NCBI GenBank assembly: GCA_035438585.1
Contig: DAORIO010000004.1
Span: forward strand, 1 to 25,381
Reading direction: 5' to 3'
From: DAORIO01 sp035438585
GTDB lineage: Bacteria; Patescibacteriota; Minisyncoccia; Phycocordibacterales; UBA9973
Length of the DNA stretch: 25,381 nt
The notes below the pieces were generated by a model. It worked only from the letters and a program-made list of their open reading frames with translations, was not told the DNA's origin and made no database searches. Positions 8,393-15,848 of this stretch are shown in pieces (positions within the stretch are counted from its first letter, which is position 1; every line of letters begins with the position of its first letter). Made by a program: the position numbers and the translations under genes.

Positions 8393-9637
8393 ATGAAAGA
8401 TTGGCTGCAGTATTTTGTATACGGAGTTACTTTTCTGTCTATGTATGTACAGATATTTTTTCTTGTTACTTTTTTTGAAAAAAGAAAAAAGATTGAATAC
8501 AGAAAAGGTGTTATAGAGTTGGATGAATACCCAACAGTATCCGTTGCTGTTCCTTGTTGGAATGAAGAGAAGACAGTTGAAAAAACAATGCACTCACTTT
8601 TGGCGCTTGATTATCCAAAAGATAAACTAACTATTGTCGCAATCGATGACGGAAGCTCTGATAATACTTGGGGGGTTTTGCAAAAGTTTAAAGATTATCC
8701 AAACGTAAAACTTATAAAAAAAGAAAATGGCGGAAAACATACTGCCGTAAATTATGCGATCGAAAACTCTAACGCAGAGTTTGTTTCGTGTTTGGATGCG
8801 GATTCTTATGTAGACCCGCAGGCTTTAAAAAGAATAATTACATATTTTCAGCGTGACCCAAAAACGATGGCCGTTGCTCCTGCTATTTTGATCGACAAAC
8901 CAAAAACTTCAATACAAATTATTCAAAAAGTAGAATACGAGTGGGCTGTTTTTCTAAAGAAGATGCTCGCTCTTGTTGGTGGCATATATGTAACACCTGG
9001 ACCATTTTCAGTTTTTAGAAGAAAGGTTTTTACTGATTTGGGGCTTTTTAGAAAAGCTCACAACACCGAAGACATGGAAATTGCATTTAGAATGCAAAAA
9101 AATCATTATAAAATTGACCAATGTAATGATGCTTTTGTGTATACAACAGGTCCTAAAAGCGTTATAGCGCTCTATAAACAAAGATTACGCTGGATATATG
9201 GGTTTATTATGAATACGATAGATTATCGAGGAATTCTTCTTAAGAGAGAATACGGCACATTTTCACTTTTGGCGGTTCCTGCGGGTTTCGTTTCTATTGT
9301 TGCCGTGCCTCTACTTTTGGGGTTGGTTTTATATAAAATAATAAACAAGATAATTCTTTATGTGGCAAAAGTAAGAACCGTTGGTTTTGATTTTTCTTTT
9401 GGAATACCAAATTTTGATTCTTTCTTTATTAGCTCAAATGCGTATCTATTCGTAGGGCTTACTCTTTATCTTATTGTCATGCTAACAATTGTTATTGGTA
9501 AAAGAATGGCAACCGGAAAATATCGTTTTGACATTAGAATAATATATTTTATGGTTACTTTTAGTTTAATAGCTCCATTTTGGGTATTAAGAGCAATATT
9601 TAATGCGGTATTTGCAAAAAAGACCGCTTGGAGGTAG
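8393..9637 (+). CDS. Membrane glycosyltransferase family 2 (processive, cellulose synthase/PgaC-like)
   Basis: This 414-aa enzyme should polymerise or transfer sugar from a nucleotide-sugar at the inner membrane face. It has a membrane helix at about 7-27, a GT-A catalytic domain, and three or so helices at about 290-318, 350-370 and 385-405. Catalytic motifs are complete: D85-D86 (AIDDGSSDNT), D135-A-D137, T225-E226-D227, and Q263-x-x-R266-W267, the QxxRW signature of processive synthases. The TPGPFSVFRR segment before TED fits the N-acetylglucosaminyltransferase/poly-GlcNAc synthase branch, but the substrate is not certain. It follows the DUF378 gene by 3 nt. A thioredoxin-like gene follows. 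Confidence 0.9.
   Translation: MKDWLQYFVYGVTFLSMYVQIFFLVTFFEKRKKIEYRKGVIELDEYPTVSVAVPCWNEEKTVEKTMHSLLALDYPKDKLTIVAIDDGSSDNTWGVLQKFKDYPNVKLIKKENGGKHTAVNYAIENSNAEFVSCLDADSYVDPQALKRIITYFQRDPKTMAVAPAILIDKPKTSIQIIQKVEYEWAVFLKKMLALVGGIYVTPGPFSVFRRKVFTDLGLFRKAHNTEDMEIAFRMQKNHYKIDQCNDAFVYTTGPKSVIALYKQRLRWIYGFIMNTIDYRGILLKREYGTFSLLAVPAGFVSIVAVPLLLGLVLYKIINKIILYVAKVRTVGFDFSFGIPNFDSFFISSNAYLFVGLTLYLIVMLTIVIGKRMATGKYRFDIRIIYFMVTFSLIAPFWVLRAIFNAVFAKKTAWR
9630..9634 (+). promoter_or_regulatory. Ribosome binding site deciding the start of the thioredoxin-like gene
   Basis: GGAGG lies at the very end of the glycosyltransferase gene, 13 nt before ATG 9648. It is one of the few clear Shine-Dalgarno cores in the window and favours ATG 9648 over the upstream in-frame ATG at 9603. 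Confidence 0.5.
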
Positions 9638-9647
9638 AGTTTATTTT

Positions 9648-10370
9648 ATGAATACAGAAGAAAAAAATGATTGGAAAAAATATCTTATTGTCTTTTTTAT
9701 AACACTTTTTGTGTTTGTCACAGCTTTTTATGTTTCTGGAAAAATGAATGATAAAAAGCTTGAAGAAATTAGAAGTATTGAGGACACAATTTCTATTGAT
9801 ATTTTATCTCTTGAGACACAATTTGACCTATTTGAAGAACTTTCTTGTGACAGCATAACAGATTCTATTCTTTCAAAAGAGCTAAATGAACTTGCAAGCA
9901 AGATTGAATATGGAGAGAAGAATTTTGATAGCCTTGATGATGAGTTGTTTGGTTTAAAAAAATACTACTCATTGCTTCAAATAAAAGATTTTCTTTTGAT
10001 GCAAAAAGCATCTGAGAGATGTAAGTTGAATATTGAATCAATTATATATTTTTATGGTAGAGAAGAGTGCAAGGATTGTCAGAAACAAGGTTTTGTTTTG
10101 ACTGATCTAAGGCAAGACTATCCAGAGCTTCGTGTTTATTCATTAGATTATTATTTAGATCTTTCAGCAATTGAAGCTCTAAAATCTATCTATAAAGTTG
10201 ATGAAAATTTACCAGCTCTAATAATAAATGGAAAAACTTACAAAGGATTTAAATCGCGAGAAGAAATCGAAAAAATAATACCAGAGCTTATAAAGATAAA
10301 GGAAAAGAGGGAAGCCGACGCAAAGCTTGAAGAAGGCAAAAAACAAGACATTGGTAGTAAAGAAGAATAA
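9648..10370 (+). CDS. Membrane-tethered thioredoxin-fold protein with CxxC
   Basis: This 240-aa protein has one membrane helix at about residues 12-30, a helical region (about 35-125) with C67 and C125, then a thioredoxin/glutaredoxin-like domain. That domain opens with a beta strand (SIIYFYGREE), has a redox motif C141-K-D-C144, and shows the cis-proline strand ENLPALIINGKTY at about 186-198. The tail is charged. The layout suggests a redox domain held outside the membrane by a helical stalk. I do not recognise a named family for the full protein. It is 10 nt downstream of the glycosyltransferase and ends just before a strong terminator. The in-frame ATG at 9603 would overlap the glycosyltransferase by 35 nt. 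Confidence 0.75.
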   Translation: MNTEEKNDWKKYLIVFFITLFVFVTAFYVSGKMNDKKLEEIRSIEDTISIDILSLETQFDLFEELSCDSITDSILSKELNELASKIEYGEKNFDSLDDELFGLKKYYSLLQIKDFLLMQKASERCKLNIESIIYFYGREECKDCQKQGFVLTDLRQDYPELRVYSLDYYLDLSAIEALKSIYKVDENLPALIINGKTYKGFKSREEIEKIIPELIKIKEKREADAKLEEGKKQDIGSKEE

Positions 10371-10371
10371 T

Positions 10372-10402
10372 AAAAAAGCCCCGTTATAAACGGGGCTTTT
10401 TT
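10372..10402. terminator. Strong bidirectional terminator
   Basis: GCCCCGTT, an ATA loop and AACGGGGC form a perfect 8-bp stem flanked by six A on the left and six T on the right. It follows the thioredoxin-like gene by 1 nt and, on the other strand, lies just beyond the 3' end of tRNA-Thr. Confidence 0.92.
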
Positions 10403-10405
10403 ATT

Positions 10406-10481
10406 TGGAGCCGGAAGAGGGGTTCGAACCCACGACCTACGGTTTACAAAACCGTTGCTCTACCAACTGAGCTATTCCGGC
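10406..10481 (-). tRNA. tRNA-Thr (anticodon UGU)
   Basis: This is a full 76-nt cloverleaf on the minus strand with encoded CCA. The acceptor stem GCCGGAA/TTCCGGC is perfect. The D arm is GCTC-AGTTGGTA-GAGC. The anticodon stem ACGGT/ACCGT holds the loop TTTGTAA, giving anticodon UGU, which reads ACA (Thr). The T loop is TTCGAAC. The T stem, GTGGG against CCCTC, has one U-U mismatch at the second pair (50:64). The discriminator base is U. Confidence 0.95.
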
Positions 10482-10535
10482 ACATGGAACATACTTTTTG
10501 ATATCTACCAAATCGTCTGTTCCGGCGATAGGACA

Positions 10536-10564
10536 ATATTAACCGAAAAAATTAATTTGTCCAA
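10536..10564 (-). promoter_or_regulatory. Promoter for tRNA-Thr
   Basis: On the minus strand TTGGAC (10564-10559), a 17-nt spacer and TAATAT (10541-10536) form a good sigma-70-type promoter. The tRNA 5' end is 54 nt downstream of the -10 box. The rest of the 10482-10613 interval shows no gene. Confidence 0.5.
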
Positions 10565-10613
10565 TTTGTCTTTTGCTTTAAAACCTTACAAACTTTTAAC
10601 TTCATAACCATAC

Positions 10614-10991
10614 CTATTCGTCTTTCTGTTTTATCCTCTCGCGCATCTTTTTCATTTTATGTTTGTAGTCAGAAACTGTTGTTAAAAATGTTGAGACTGC
10701 GCCATTTGCATTTCCTTCGGGTCGAGAAGCAAGTTTGTCTTTAATATATTTATTTGTTCTATGTGTTAGGACTACCCAAGTTTTTAATATAGTTATAATT
10801 GATTTGTGTGTGTTTAGTCTAAACACTTCCCAAATCTGACTAGTTATATCTGCTACTTTTTCTCTAGAAACCAAAGTCTTGTCGTTTATATCATTTTCGG
10901 TAAGTCCGTGTTTCCGAACAAAAGAAACTTCTCGTTGTAAAATTACAGAGATGCCAATGAGACCTATTAAGAATATTATTATCCAAACCAT
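10614..10991 (-). CDS. Hypothetical single-pass membrane protein downstream of tsf
   Basis: This 125-aa protein has an N-terminal hydrophobic helix at residues 2-19 (VWIIIFLIGLIGISVIL), then a mostly helical, polar region and a strongly basic, charged C-terminus (KHKMKKMRERIKQKDE). It contains no cysteines. The start is 4 nt after the tsf stop, so it is probably the last gene of the rpsB-tsf operon. The N-in helix with a long soluble part resembles small accessory membrane proteins, but I recognise no family and assign no function. No clear terminator is visible downstream before the tRNA promoter. Confidence 0.7.
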   Translation of the reverse strand: MVWIIIFLIGLIGISVILQREVSFVRKHGLTENDINDKTLVSREKVADITSQIWEVFRLNTHKSIITILKTWVVLTHRTNKYIKDKLASRPEGNANGAVSTFLTTVSDYKHKMKKMRERIKQKDE

Positions 10992-10995
10992 TTAA

Positions 10996-11769
10996 TTAAA
11001 TTGAAACTCTTTGTACGCTCTTTATTTTAGCATTTTTACTGTCCAATAGTTTTCCAATAGTTATTCCTTGGTCTTTTATGAATGATTGCTCTGTAAGGAC
11101 TTTTTCTTTGAAATATCCTGCAACTTTACCTGTTAGCATTTTTTCTTGTATATCAGCTGGTTTTGAGGCATCTACTTCTTCTTTCATAAGGGCAGTTACT
11201 GCTTCTTTCGTTTCAGTTGGTATTTCATCTAGTGTCATAAATTCAGGCTGCATAGCTGTTATATGCATTGCGATATCTTTTGAAAGAGCATTATCTCCGC
11301 CATCAAGTATTGCAACAATTCCTTTCTTTCCGTCATGTATATAGACACCAATATTCCCTGAACTTTTATCTAGAATTTCAATTTTTCCAAGTTTAATATT
11401 TTCTCCAATCTTTTGAACAACAAAATCAATTTCTTCTTTTGAAACTTCTTCTGCTTTTTCTGCGCCGTCTTTTATTGCAATGCTAGCTAGTTTTTTACCA
11501 AGTGCTTGGAAGTCTGCATTTTTAGAAACGAAATCAGTTTCGCACTGTAAACTTACAATAGCAATTTTTTCAGCAGTTTCTTCTACTGTGATAAAACCAT
11601 CTTTTACTTCTCGATCAGTTTTCTTTGCTGCAACTTCTGTTGATCTTTTTTTAAGAATAAGTAGAGCTTTTTCTCGATCTCCACCTGATGCTTCTAATGC
11701 CTTTTTGCATTCCATTATAGAAATACCTGTTTCTTCTCTTAATGATTTAACTTCTTCTGCACTTATCAT
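10996..11769 (-). CDS. tsf: Translation elongation factor Ts
   Basis: EF-Ts (257 aa) is the nucleotide exchange factor that regenerates EF-Tu-GTP. The N-terminal UBA-like domain (residues 1-45) has the typical LREETGISIMECKKAL helix. The core has the conserved T78-D79-F80-V81 of the CETDFVSKN segment, which contacts EF-Tu. A later AMHITAMQPEF segment and the C-terminal module (KVLTEQSFIKD) also match the family. It lies 44 nt downstream of rpsB, the conserved rpsB-tsf order, and is followed by a small membrane protein gene 4 nt away. Confidence 0.97.
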   Translation of the reverse strand: MISAEEVKSLREETGISIMECKKALEASGGDREKALLILKKRSTEVAAKKTDREVKDGFITVEETAEKIAIVSLQCETDFVSKNADFQALGKKLASIAIKDGAEKAEEVSKEEIDFVVQKIGENIKLGKIEILDKSSGNIGVYIHDGKKGIVAILDGGDNALSKDIAMHITAMQPEFMTLDEIPTETKEAVTALMKEEVDASKPADIQEKMLTGKVAGYFKEKVLTEQSFIKDQGITIGKLLDSKNAKIKSVQRVSI

Positions 11770-11813
11770 AAATTTTTATATTTTTTTAAAAGTTACCCGA
11801 CTAAATTGGTGAC

Positions 11814-12497
11814 TTATTTATTAAATAACATTGATAATATTAAACTAACACTCGAAATTGATGAATCATTTGCAATTATAGGGTAGTCGATTCCTTGTAT
11901 GTTTGTGTCTGTGTTTGTTATTGCAACAACCGGGATGTTCATTTTTTTAGCTTCTTTTTTTGCAATATCTTCGTATTTTGCATCGATTAGCAAAACGGCG
12001 TCTGGCATTTCTGTGATTCCTACAAGTCCTCCGAATGTTTCGTTAAGCTTCTCAGCTTCTTTTTCCATCATTCCTCTTTCTTTTTTAGTGTACTTGTTTA
12101 TATCTCCAGTTTCTTTTCCTTTTCTGATTTCTTCAAGTCTGTTTAGTCTTTTTCTGATTTCTGGCATGTTTGTTAGAGTTCCTCCAACCCATCTGTAAGC
12201 CATACTAAAATTTGTAGTTTGATCTGCGAATTTTGAAGTAATATCTCTAACTTCTGGCTTTGATCCAACGAAAAGGATTTTTCCACCATTTGTAGTTATT
12301 GAATCCAAGAATGCTTTTGCTTTTTCGATATCAGCAATTGTTCCGATAGCATTTATAATATCAGTCTTGTTTTTTGTAACTAAAATACGCCCTTTTATTG
12401 AAGGGTGTCTTCTTGTTCTGGTTAGACCAAAGTGGGCTCCAGCATTTAGTAATTCTCCGATTCTCGGATCAAGATTTTCTGTTGTCTCTGTACTCAT
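11814..12497 (-). CDS. rpsB: 30S ribosomal protein S2
   Basis: S2 (227 aa) is a protein of the small subunit body. Family features are the GAHFGLTRTRRHPS start, the ILFVGSKPEVRDI strand, the WVGGTLTNMPEIRKRL segment, the GGLVGITEMPDAVLLID block, and the NIPVVAITNTDTN/IDYPIIANDSS C-terminal core. The length is close to the family norm (about 230-250). It heads an operon with tsf. A GC-rich leader precedes the start and may be regulatory. Only a weak ribosome-binding site is seen. Confidence 0.97.
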   Translation of the reverse strand: MSTETTENLDPRIGELLNAGAHFGLTRTRRHPSIKGRILVTKNKTDIINAIGTIADIEKAKAFLDSITTNGGKILFVGSKPEVRDITSKFADQTTNFSMAYRWVGGTLTNMPEIRKRLNRLEEIRKGKETGDINKYTKKERGMMEKEAEKLNETFGGLVGITEMPDAVLLIDAKYEDIAKKEAKKMNIPVVAITNTDTNIQGIDYPIIANDSSISSVSLILSMLFNK

Positions 12498-12569
12498 ATA
12501 TATAATCAGGAAAGTTCGGCGTTCTGGTGTTCGCAGTCGCGAGAGCTCCCTTATCTCATTTTTATATTA
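12498..12569 (-). promoter_or_regulatory. rpsB promoter -10 region and GC-rich leader
   Basis: On the minus strand an AT-rich -10-like stretch (TAATAT/TATAAA at 12569-12561) is followed by a leader. The roughly 37-nt core of that leader (about 12515-12551) is clearly richer in G+C than its surroundings and contains GAGCTC and a TCGC-GACT-GCGA mini-hairpin. A structured rpsB leader, possibly for S2 autoregulation, is an inference. No good -35 box is seen. Confidence 0.35.
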
Positions 12570-12676
12570 AATAATTGAACACTTTTGCCTTATTTGGGAA
12601 ATAAAAATCCCCAAATGGGATAGGAATAGAATAGCATAAAAGTCTCAATATGCCAAGTCTTTTAAAACACCTATTT

Positions 12677-12709
12677 GCCCTTGAATTCTCAGGAATTCAA
12701 GGGCTTTTT
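12677..12709 (+). terminator. Perfect terminator upstream of proS with no matching upstream gene
   Basis: A 12-bp perfect stem, GCCCTTGAATTC with loop TCAG and GAATTCAAGGGC, is followed directly by five T. The T run is only on the + side, so the orientation is +. The last + gene ended at 10370, so this must end either an unannotated short + transcript or one antisense to rpsB-tsf, or attenuate transcription into proS. The rest of the 12570-12676 interval contains a second 7-bp stem (ATTTGGG/CCCAAAT) and no convincing gene. Confidence 0.8.
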
Positions 12710-12727
12710 AAATTCACGATTTTAGAG

Positions 12728-12733
12728 TAGTAT
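12728..12733 (+). promoter_or_regulatory. -10 element of proS, leaderless
   Basis: TAGTAT lies exactly 7 nt before the proS ATG at 12741, placing the expected transcription start at the start codon. The -35 position falls in the T run of the preceding terminator and has no consensus. Confidence 0.45.
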
Positions 12734-12740
12734 TGTCTCT

Positions 12741-13997
12741 ATGAAACAATCAAATTTTGTAACTCGAGCCGAAAAGACAGTTTCAAGCGAAGAAACTTCA
12801 AAAAACGCTATTTTGCTAGAACAAGCAGGTTTTATAAATAAACTTTCTTCTGGTATTTACAGCTTTTTACCTATGGGACTTCGGGTTATAAAAAATATCG
12901 AAAACATAATTCGAGAAGAAATGAATGCCGTTGGTGGACAAGAAATCTTTATGCCAGCTCTTCATCCAAAAGAAAATTGGGAAAAAACTGGAAGATGGGA
13001 AGGTTTGAAAGATGAAATGTATCACTTAAAAGATAAAAGTGATAGAGAGTTTGCACTTGGTCCAACTCATGAAGAAATTGTTACCCCACTCGTTCAAAAC
13101 TTTATTCATTCTTACCGAGATCTTCCAAAATCCGTTTATCAATTTCAGTCAAAGTTTCGAATGGAACTCCGTGCAAAAGCAGGGCTACTTCGTGGACGGG
13201 AATTCTTGATGAAAGATATGTATTCTTTTCATACTACAGAAGAAGATTTGAATGCTTATTATGACAAAGTAACAAATGCTTATCGAAAAATTTTCCAACG
13301 CGTTGGCCTTGGACATATTACATATCTGACATTTGCCTCAGGTGGAACTTTTTCAAAATTCTCTCACGAATTTCAAACAATTTGTTCGACCGGAGAAGAT
13401 ACTATTTATTTAGATGAAAATAAAAATATCGCCGTAAACAAAGAAGTCCTAGATGACGAGATTTTGAAAGAACTTGGAATTGAACAAGAAAATCTAAAAG
13501 AGAAAAAAGCAATTGAAGTTGGAAATATATTCAAACTAAAAACAAAATATTCAGAACCATTCAAAATGGAATTCAAAGATGAAGACGGAAGCAATAAAAC
13601 AGTTCTGATGGGTTGTTATGGAATAGGAATCAGCCGAATAATGGGAACAGTTGTTGAGGCACTTGCGGATGATAGGGGTCTTGTCTGGCCAGCATCAATT
13701 GCACCTTATAAAGTGCATTTGATTATGCTTGGTACAAAAGAAGACACAAAAGAAAAAGCAGAAGATTTGTACAAGCAACTAAACGAGAAAGGCATAGAAG
13801 TTTTGTTTGACGACAGAGAAGCTTCAGCTGGAGAAAAATTAGCTGAAAGTGATTTGTATGGAATCCCTCTTAGGCTTGTTGTGTCTGATAGAAGTTTGGC
13901 GGAAGGAATGGTTGAATTAAAGAGTCGAACCGAAGAAAAGCCGAATATGATTGCGCTTGATAAGATTGTTTCGAAATTAACTGATGAAAATAATTAA
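12741..13997 (+). CDS. proS: Prolyl-tRNA synthetase, short form without editing insert
   Basis: This is class II ProRS, 418 aa, which charges tRNA-Pro. Motif 1 (GIYSFLPMGLRVIKNIENII), the LGPTHEE loop, motif 2 (SKFRMELRAKAGLLRGREFLMKD split over the FRxE loop) and motif 3 (GCYGIGISRIMG) are all present, followed by the anticodon-binding domain (VHLIMLGTKEDTKEKAEDLY; LFDDREASAGEKLAESDLYG). The YbaK-like editing insertion of about 180 residues found between motifs 2 and 3 in E. coli-type ProRS (572 aa) is absent, replaced by a short linker around residues 215-285. Short forms are known in alphaproteobacteria and mitochondria. The 3' end overlaps mreB by 14 nt. Confidence 0.95.
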   Translation: MKQSNFVTRAEKTVSSEETSKNAILLEQAGFINKLSSGIYSFLPMGLRVIKNIENIIREEMNAVGGQEIFMPALHPKENWEKTGRWEGLKDEMYHLKDKSDREFALGPTHEEIVTPLVQNFIHSYRDLPKSVYQFQSKFRMELRAKAGLLRGREFLMKDMYSFHTTEEDLNAYYDKVTNAYRKIFQRVGLGHITYLTFASGGTFSKFSHEFQTICSTGEDTIYLDENKNIAVNKEVLDDEILKELGIEQENLKEKKAIEVGNIFKLKTKYSEPFKMEFKDEDGSNKTVLMGCYGIGISRIMGTVVEALADDRGLVWPASIAPYKVHLIMLGTKEDTKEKAEDLYKQLNEKGIEVLFDDREASAGEKLAESDLYGIPLRLVVSDRSLAEGMVELKSRTEEKPNMIALDKIVSKLTDENN

Positions 13998-15036
13998 GGA
14001 TTTTACAGATAAATTTTCAAATGAGATTGGAATAGATCTAGGAACTGCGAATACTTTAGTTTATCTAAAAGATCACGGAGTTGTTATTTCTGAGCCCTCT
14101 GTTGTTGCGGTAAACCAAAAAACAAATCGTATTGTTGCTGTTGGGGCTGAGGCAAAACAAATGATGGGACGAACTCCGACTCATATAAAAGTAATTAGGC
14201 CACTTGTTGAAGGCGTTATTTCTGATTTTGAAATAACCGAAGAAATGCTTTCCTATTTGATAAACAAAGCTGAAAAAATTTCAAAAAAGTTTTTCAAACC
14301 GCGTGTCGTTATTGGCGTACCAAGTGGGATTACAAATGTTGAAGCTAGAGCTGTTTTTGATGCTGCGCGTAGTGCTGGAGCACGTGATGTTTACATAATA
14401 GAAGAACCAATGGCAGGAGCTATTGGAGTAAGGCTTCCGATTTTTGAACCAGTTGGATCTATGGTTATTGATATTGGCGGTGGAACGTCTGACATTGCAG
14501 TCATATCACTCGGAGGAATTGTTCGGTCAAAGAATCTGCGAATCGCGGGAGACGTTTTGAATAAAAATATATCGGATTATATTCGAGATGAATTCAATCT
14601 TTTGATTGGCGAAAAAACTGCTGAACAAGTAAAAATCTCTGCTGGAAATGTAATGCCAGGTGCTCCTATTGAAATAGAAGTTAGGGGGCGAGATATTGTG
14701 ACAGGACTTCCAAGACAAGTTGTGGTCACTGACACAGATATTCGAGAGGCAATATCTGCTTCGATTTCATCGTTGATTGATGCCGTAAAAGAAGTCTTAG
14801 AAACTACACCACCTGAAATTCTTTCAGACATAATGCACAGAGGAATTGTACTTATGGGTGGAGGAGCACTTCTCTCCGGACTTGATACGTTGCTTCAAAA
14901 TGTTTTGAGACTTCCTGTAAAGGTTGCCGATGACCCACTAACTGCCGTTGCTCGTGGAACTGGTATAATCTTTGAAGATATAAATTTGTATAGAGGAGTT
15001 TTGCTTCAAATAGAAGATGATTTACCGTCAAGATAA
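13984..15036 (+). CDS. mreB: Rod-shape determining protein MreB (bacterial actin)
   Basis: MreB (350 aa, the normal length) polymerises at the membrane and guides lateral cell-wall synthesis. The actin-fold nucleotide site is intact: phosphate 1 loop IGIDLGTANTLVYL with D18, the VPSGITNVEARAVFDAARSAGA segment, phosphate 2 loop VIDIGGGTSDIAV with D163, and the adenosine motif GIVLMGGGALLSGLD. The start at 13984 lies inside the end of proS (14-nt overlap), so translation of the two is probably coupled. mreC begins within its last 20 nt. Confidence 0.97.
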   Translation: MKIIKDFTDKFSNEIGIDLGTANTLVYLKDHGVVISEPSVVAVNQKTNRIVAVGAEAKQMMGRTPTHIKVIRPLVEGVISDFEITEEMLSYLINKAEKISKKFFKPRVVIGVPSGITNVEARAVFDAARSAGARDVYIIEEPMAGAIGVRLPIFEPVGSMVIDIGGGTSDIAVISLGGIVRSKNLRIAGDVLNKNISDYIRDEFNLLIGEKTAEQVKISAGNVMPGAPIEIEVRGRDIVTGLPRQVVVTDTDIREAISASISSLIDAVKEVLETTPPEILSDIMHRGIVLMGGGALLSGLDTLLQNVLRLPVKVADDPLTAVARGTGIIFEDINLYRGVLLQIEDDLPSR

Positions 15037-15805
15037 AATAAATAAAAATAGGATTTACAAACTAGTCTTTTTGGCTGTTTTTTTGCTTATTATTGCAACA
15101 CCGCTTAGAAATTTTTTTGGAAATATTGCTATAAATATTTTCTCAGGCGCAGGGGCGGTTAAAGCTAATGCCGAAGAGCTTGTGGAAAGTACTGAACTAT
15201 CTTTGATGTCAAAAAAACAATTAATTGAAAAAATAAAAGTTCAAGAAGAAGAAATAAATAGATTGAGCGTGGTTGAAAATATGTATAAAGAATTGACCGT
15301 TGATTATCAAAAAACAATCACACTTTTAGATATTAAAAATCAATTTCCAGAATTAATTTTGGCAGAAGTTTTATCTAGTCCGAGTCAGAGTATTTACAAT
15401 ACAGTACTGATTAGTAAGAGTTTTAATGTCGGAAGTTTTGTTTTTAGTCAGGCTGGAATTCCAATCGGTACAATAGAAGGTAGTAGTAATAAAAATTCTA
15501 CTGTTTTATTTTTTTCTCATTCAGGGCGCGAAACAGAAGCATTTTTAAATAATGATACAACTCCGGTGACACTTGTTGGAAAAGGTTCTGGAAATTTTAC
15601 AATATCACTTCCTCGAGAAATTGAAGTTAAAGAGGGGGAGAGCGTTTATTTGCCGGGAATTAAAAATCCAATTGCTAAAGTTGGTTATGTAGAGTTTGAT
15701 CCACGTGATCCATTCCAAACGGTATATCTATTGAGCGAGCAGAATGTTTACAAGCTTGATTATGTTTTGGTGCAAGGTGAGACAAAGGTAGCCCCTGAAC
15801 TCTAA
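15017..15805 (+). CDS. mreC: Rod-shape determining protein MreC
   Basis: MreC-type protein, 262 aa. It has a short basic cytoplasmic start, one membrane helix at about 15-33, a coiled-coil stretch at about 65-105 (KKQLIEKIKVQEEEINRL), and the beta-rich C-terminal domain seen in MreC, including VLSSPSQSIYNTVLISKSFNVG and a terminal strand near VYKLDYVLVQ. MreC links MreB filaments to the wall synthesis machinery outside the membrane. Its start overlaps the mreB end by 20 nt, supporting co-expression. mreD, rodA and a PBP2 gene are not in the window. A hairpin follows 14 nt after the stop. Confidence 0.92.
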   Translation: MIYRQDKINKNRIYKLVFLAVFLLIIATPLRNFFGNIAINIFSGAGAVKANAEELVESTELSLMSKKQLIEKIKVQEEEINRLSVVENMYKELTVDYQKTITLLDIKNQFPELILAEVLSSPSQSIYNTVLISKSFNVGSFVFSQAGIPIGTIEGSSNKNSTVLFFSHSGRETEAFLNNDTTPVTLVGKGSGNFTISLPREIEVKEGESVYLPGIKNPIAKVGYVEFDPRDPFQTVYLLSEQNVYKLDYVLVQGETKVAPEL

Positions 15806-15819
15806 AATTTATAAAAAGA

Positions 15820-15845
15820 AAAAGCGCAAAATTTTTTGCGCTTTT
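15820..15845. terminator. Bidirectional terminator after mreC
   Basis: AAAAGCGCAAA, a 4-nt loop and TTTGCGCTTTT form an 11-bp stem with A and T runs on both sides. It serves mreC (+) and the small gene on the minus strand whose stop is at 15849. Confidence 0.88.
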
Positions 15846-15848
15846 ATT

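Noticed and set aside
9603..9647. Longer start for the thioredoxin-like protein at 9603
   Set aside because: It would overlap the end of the glycosyltransferase gene by 35 nt and ignores the GGAGG placed before ATG 9648.
11078..12570. Several open frames of 67-110 codons on the + strand opposite tsf and rpsB
   Set aside because: They are antisense to two certain genes, are rich in Ser/Phe as expected from reversed Lys/Glu codons, and show no family features.
12570..12740. A T-box or amino acid riboswitch controlling proS
   Set aside because: There is a terminator, but no T-box sequence, specifier loop or anti-terminator pairing that I can recognise.
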